Positions 59,950-64,000 of a stretch of 64,000 nt of DNA are shown piece by piece. The position numbers and the translations under genes are program-made. The stretch is from Paragordius varius (lineage: Eukaryota > Nematomorpha). The stretch's first letter is position 1. Every line of letters starts with the position of its first letter. Location: positions 2,170,001-2,234,000 of the forward strand of contig OZ176057.1 of the NCBI GenBank assembly GCA_964247055.1, written 5' to 3'. The notes beneath the pieces were generated by a model. That model was not told the origin of the DNA. It was given only the letters and a program-made list of their open reading frames with translations, and did not search any database.

Positions 59950-60560
59950 ATGGCTTCCTAAGTTTTTTGAAAATTAGTGCCAAACCACACAATTTTTGTG
60001 TAGCGTATCAGGTTTTAACCGGTGGACCACTACCCATAGACCATATGGAAAAAACGCTGATTTAAATTCTTTGCCTTTATAGGGCAAATATTTGTAATCA
60101 TATTTGATACCATCATCTCACGGGTTACACAAAAAAATACCTCAACAATAAATAATCGTTATAGGATGCTTTAGGGCATAAAGGCCCCAAATTAACGGCT
60201 AATACCTGACCTTTATTTTTACCTAGTAACGGGTAGCAAGCTTTTAATGAGCTCATAAGGCTTCATAAATTTTCTAAAAATTAGCTCCAAAAGAACGCAA
60301 TTTGTATATAGTGGCGCAGTTTTTGGCCTGTAGCTCCTTACCCAGGGGCAGGTATAAAAAAGGCGTTGGGCAAAATTTTTGCCTTTATATGGGGAATATC
60401 TGGAATTATCATGAATTCCATATTTCTATTAGACTTATAGATTTTCTGAAATTTGGCTCCAAAGGCATGCTTATCGAGACGCAGTTTTACGCGGGTACCC
60501 CCTATCCAGGAGCGAAACAAAAAACGCTCGATTTAAATTTTTGCCTTAATTCGGGTTGAT
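59950..60560. repeat. Diverged tandem repeat, about three units
   Basis: Three units each contain, in order, an AAAATTAGCTCCAAA-like block (near 59970, 60277, 60445), a CGCAGTTTT-like block, a TACCCA-GGGCA block, an AAAAAACGCT block and TTTTTGCCTTTATATGGG (near 60070, 60380, 60541). Spacing is about 310 then 165 bases, so one unit is expanded or a fourth is degraded. It lies just upstream of the Gypsy element. Confidence 0.65.
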
Positions 60561-60807
60561 ATGTAGTTGATATGACACAGCATTGCATCATTGTCTTTTT
60601 CTCTTACATTATATTATTATTATATTAATCGCGTTTGGCGCTTATTTTCTTGCGTCATCATTCGTGGAATTCTTAAATAAATAATCGTAGAATAAATAAT
60701 ATTCGCACAATCATGACGCACATTCATGTTATTAACTAATAAAAAGTATAAATATCACGAAATTTTAATAAATGGACATTATTTGTAATATGACGATATA
60801 TTTTACA
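60561..60807 (+). mobile_element. Candidate 5' LTR of the Gypsy element
   Basis: Sequence ending TATATTTTACA immediately precedes TTTGGCGACGAGGATGG, a primer-binding-site context common in Mag-like and related Gypsy elements. A TATA-like TATAAATATC occurs near 60748. The left boundary is a guess, because the 3' LTR lies outside the window. Confidence 0.4.
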
Positions 60808-60820
60808 TTTGGCGACGAGG

Positions 60821-61577
60821 ATGGAGATTTCAATTGAAGGATACGATAACACTTATGATTTTGCCACCTACATCAGATATGTCAAAAGGGTTATGATCTC
60901 CAAAAATGTTGATATTAGATAGTATCAAAGTACTGTGTTAGGCTGGAGCTGGTCTTAAAACAATTAATAAGATCGAAACAATGATATTTCCAGAATCTAT
61001 TGATGATAATCCTTGTTCCATAATTCATGACATTGGTCTTAAATTCTTTTCACCCGCTAAATCTGTCTTCGTTGCAAAGTTTGGGTTTACTCGTTTGCGG
61101 AGAAATGATGAGAAACATTTACGAAATTTTTGCAGAGTCAAGAGTGTGGCGGAAAAGGCTGAATATCAAACAGAGGTGGAGAAGAGAATTAGAGACAGTT
61201 TTGTGGCTGGATTAAACTTGCAATCATTGGAAGTGGATCTTTATTCACGATTCCCTGATGCGAAGTGGATGGGAAGGCGGTGTCATTAACCACTATTGTC
61301 GACATGGCCTTGGCTCAGGAAGTTGCAAGGGCTGATATTGCCTCCCATGTGTCGTCAAGCAGTATCCTCAAAATTCAAAAGAATCGGCCGAATGATAATA
61401 ATAATAGTAATTATAATAATCATAATATGGAATATAAAAAAGATGATGGCAATAATGATAAATGGAAGCGGAGATGTGACAAATGTGGTAAATCGCATAT
61501 ACCAAAACAATGTCCCACATTCGAAAAAACATGCCTCAATTGTTATAAAAAAATCCTTTTCAGGCAATGTTCGCCAT
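60821..61577 (+). pseudogene. Gypsy retrotransposon gag, decayed
   Basis: Starts with an ATG six bases after the GGCGACGAGG signal (MEISIEGYDNTYDFATYI), hits a stop near 60920, and resumes in other frames with capsid-like helices (RLRRNDEKHLRNFC, EKRIRDSFVAGL, RFPDA) and ALAQEVARAD. It ends in two nucleocapsid zinc knuckles, CDKCGKSHIPKQC and CLNCYKK...FRQC, after an Asn-rich linker. At least two frameshifts separate the parts, so it cannot make a full Gag. Confidence 0.8.
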
Positions 61578-61632
61578 AAAAAATGATATAGTGATAATAT
61601 AAACGCTAATTATTAATAAATTAGAATGTTTT

Positions 61633-64000
61633 GTGACGGAAGAAGAGCTATCTCCGATATTTGGGCTGCCTTGGATCATTGGTTGTGGTATGACCTTATC
61701 TGATAACATGAAAGTTAATCAAATAACATTTAATAATAATGATGATCATAATATGTATTCAAGCGGTTTCCAAAACTCTTTAACGGAAAATTGGGTTGTT
61801 CCTACGGTGATCCTGTTAAATTGTATGTTCGATCAGATGCGATATCAAAAGTCTGAGCTGCACGGCTAATTCATTTGGCACCTAAAGTAGAGATGGAAGT
61901 GCAGAGACTGATGGACCTGGGGATAGTGAATCCCATTGATCCTAAAAAACAACATAAGTGGGCGACTCCCACGGTGAACGTCGTAAAAACTTATAGGGAA
62001 ATTAGGGTGTGCACTGATTTCCGGGTAACAATTAATTCTTTGATGGAGAACATATCTCAGATTATCCCAACATTTGACACGATCGCGTCTAAATGTGACG
62101 GATCCACATGGTTTTCGTCCATTGATTTAAAGGACGCTTATCTTCAAATTTCGGTGGATGAGGAGAGCAAAAAATATTTGGTAATTACTATCCAGATGGG
62201 ATATTTCCAATTTAATCGTCTACCATTTGGATTAAAGGTTTCCCCCATGCTTTTCCAAAGAATAATGGGTGAGGTTTTCAAAGAATGTAGGGGCAAATTG
62301 GCTTAACTCGACGATGTATTGATTGTTGGTAATACGAAAGATGAACATGATAGAACGAGACCCTAGCAAGGTTACAAAAATTCGGTTTTAAGTTAAGGAA
62401 AGATTAACTGAAACTTTATCAGAACAATATTAATTTCCTGGGTTTGAACTCTCAAAACAAGGAATTCGTCCTGTACAAGATAAAATTGACGCCATTACGA
62501 ATGTGCGACACCTACCAATAAAACTGAGTTAGCATCGTTTTTGGGATTACTCAATTTCATGAACGCTTTATCCCTGGCTTACATGTCAAAGTTAGAAATT
62601 TACATGCACTAACAAGATTCAAAAAGGAATGGAGATGGTTAAAAGAACATCAAAATGAATTTAAGCAAGCAAAAAACTTAATATCAAGAGAATCTTTACT
62701 GGCCACTTATAACATAAATTATAAAACAATAATGCGAGTGGATGCGTCTCTACAAAAAGCTGTACTTCAGCAAATGGAGAATGAGAGAATGGTACCAATT
62801 GCATTCGCGTCAAGAAAACGCCAGAATGCAGAAAAATTATTCTTTGATTGAATTGGAAACCAAGGCTTTGCTATTTGGGTTAGAAAAATTCCATTATTAT
62901 ATATATGGCCAGAAATGAGAGGTCTGGTCAGGTCATAAGCCGTTAGTTCATTTATTCGGAAACAATCGGAAGTTAAGTGATATTAAAAACTGTAAATTGT
63001 TAAGATGGATCTATATGCTTTTGATAGAAATATATCGCGGGATCGACAAACATGGCCGATGTGTTTTCAAGACTTCCCGAAAAGAGTCAGACAACATTAG
63101 CTAAGGATGATGAATATGTGGCCGAACAAATCCGACAAATCGCATTTGTGGATTTAAATTTGAATAAAACCCAAATAAAAAAAGATTGTTTGGAGGATAA
63201 GCTGTTTAAACGATTACGTATGCCACTAAAAAATAATAATTGGTCAACACCGGAAATATCCTCAATTAAAGCCGTGAAATGACCTTAAACAAGCTGGTTT
63301 CTTATATGTTAGTGATCGGTTAATTATCCCAACAGCTGCGCGAAAACGAATTTTGGCTTGGTTTCATGTTGGACATCCGGGGATCGTTTAAATGGAACTT
63401 CATTGTGGGAATATGGGAAAGACTCTATGTGGACATCGCGGGTCCCATGTGTGGTAAATGTTGGTTGGTTTTAATTGACGCGTTCTCAAGATGGGTGGAG
63501 GTGGAGATGCTAAACAGTATTACTTCTAATGTGATTTGAAACAATTGGAGAAATGGTTTGCATCTTATGGTTTTCCAAGAATGTTAGTATCTGATAATGC
63601 TACTTATTTTAAATCGTATCAATTTTCGAGAAAAGATAACAAACTGGAACATTAATCATGTGACGTCTGCGCCTTATCATCCAAAAACGAAGGGTTTGGT
63701 GGAACGAGTGATTTACACGTTGAAATCAAGATTTCGTTCTACGATGATGACTGGTATAAAGAGTCAAGAGGCTTTAAATGATGTTTTATTGGCCTATTAA
63801 AACTCGTGGCATAATGAAATAAAGACGACTCCCGCATCGTTGTTTTTGAAGAGGAACATCAACACACCGTTGAATTGATTGCAAGATAAAGAAGCGCCGA
63901 AAGAAAGTACGCCACCAATACCGTGAGAGTTCACACCCTCACAACAAATTTTCATAAAGAATGATAAAACGAAATGATGGCGATCGGGAATGGTGGAAGT
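61633..64000 (+). pseudogene. Gypsy retrotransposon pol (RT, RNase H, integrase), decayed, runs off window
   Basis: Order: pre-RT segment (FGLPWIIGCGM), reverse transcriptase 61875-62360 (KWATPTVNVVK, RVCTDFRVTIN, FSSIDLKDAYLQISVDEESK, FNRLPFGLKVSP, then a stop codon directly before LDDVLIVG in place of the Tyr of YLDD). RNase H follows at about 62720-63060 (RVDASLQKAVLQQ, IELETKALLFGLEKFHYYI, GHKPLVHLFG). Integrase lies at about 63410-63800 (YVDIAGPM, VLIDAFSRWVEVEML, LVSDNA, HHPKTKG-like YHPKTKGLVERV). No protease is seen between gag and RT. Many stops and frameshifts; non-functional. The RT-RNaseH-integrase order is Gypsy/Metaviridae type. Confidence 0.9.

Noticed and set aside
1-64000. 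tRNA, rRNA or CRISPR arrays
   Set aside because: No tRNA B-box-like clover sequence, ribosomal RNA motif or direct-repeat/spacer array was recognised on either strand. A covariance-model scan would settle this.

Overview
This is a strongly AT-rich nuclear window from an animal. Two intron-containing genes encode metazoan protein families: a myocardin-related transcription factor (RPEL repeats plus SAP) and an R7-family RGS protein (DEP, GGL, RGS box). Introns are GT-AG, and much of the window is transposon-derived. The species cannot be named from this sequence; an invertebrate is likely because of the AT bias, the Asn/Ser-rich protein linkers and the repeat families (RTE LINE, hAT, mariner, Gypsy).

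Layout. 1-3548 (+): 3' part of an MRTF-like gene, six exons in continuous phase, with three RPEL motifs and a SAP domain. 3.5-20.8 kb: no gene, but nested non-autonomous DNA transposons (a TACCATTT-ended TIR family with subterminal arrays, a TTAA-flanked family, hAT elements), a mariner transposase fossil and a LINE fragment. 20.8-50.7 kb (+): the RGS gene. Two candidate first exons near 21 kb are followed by a 14-kb gap that holds an intact antisense RTE retrotransposon, then twenty exons from 35704 to 50715 whose reading phases all match. 52245-53948 (-): three-exon secreted leucine-rich-repeat glycoprotein with one in-frame stop, convergent with the RGS gene. 54-60.8 kb: repeats and unassigned DNA. 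60.8-64.0 kb (+): decayed Gypsy-type LTR retrotransposon running off the right edge.

The most interesting result is the C-terminus of the RGS gene. After the RGS box the frame continues through eight more exons, four of which each end in a CPW(E/D) motif ([32 protein letters not shown]) cut by a phase-0 intron at the same point. In vertebrates, repeated VCPWE-type motifs sit in the cytoplasmic tails of the orphan receptors GPR158 and GPR179, which bind RGS7-Gbeta5. Here the same kind of motif appears to be in cis on the RGS protein itself, which would be a new arrangement of that signalling module.

The second theme is transposon structure. Several short-element families share a TA|CCATTT terminus but carry different inverted subterminal arrays. 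Two TTAA-targeted elements sit inside other copies of their own family, and one locus is a three-level nest (hAT in TIR element in TIR element).
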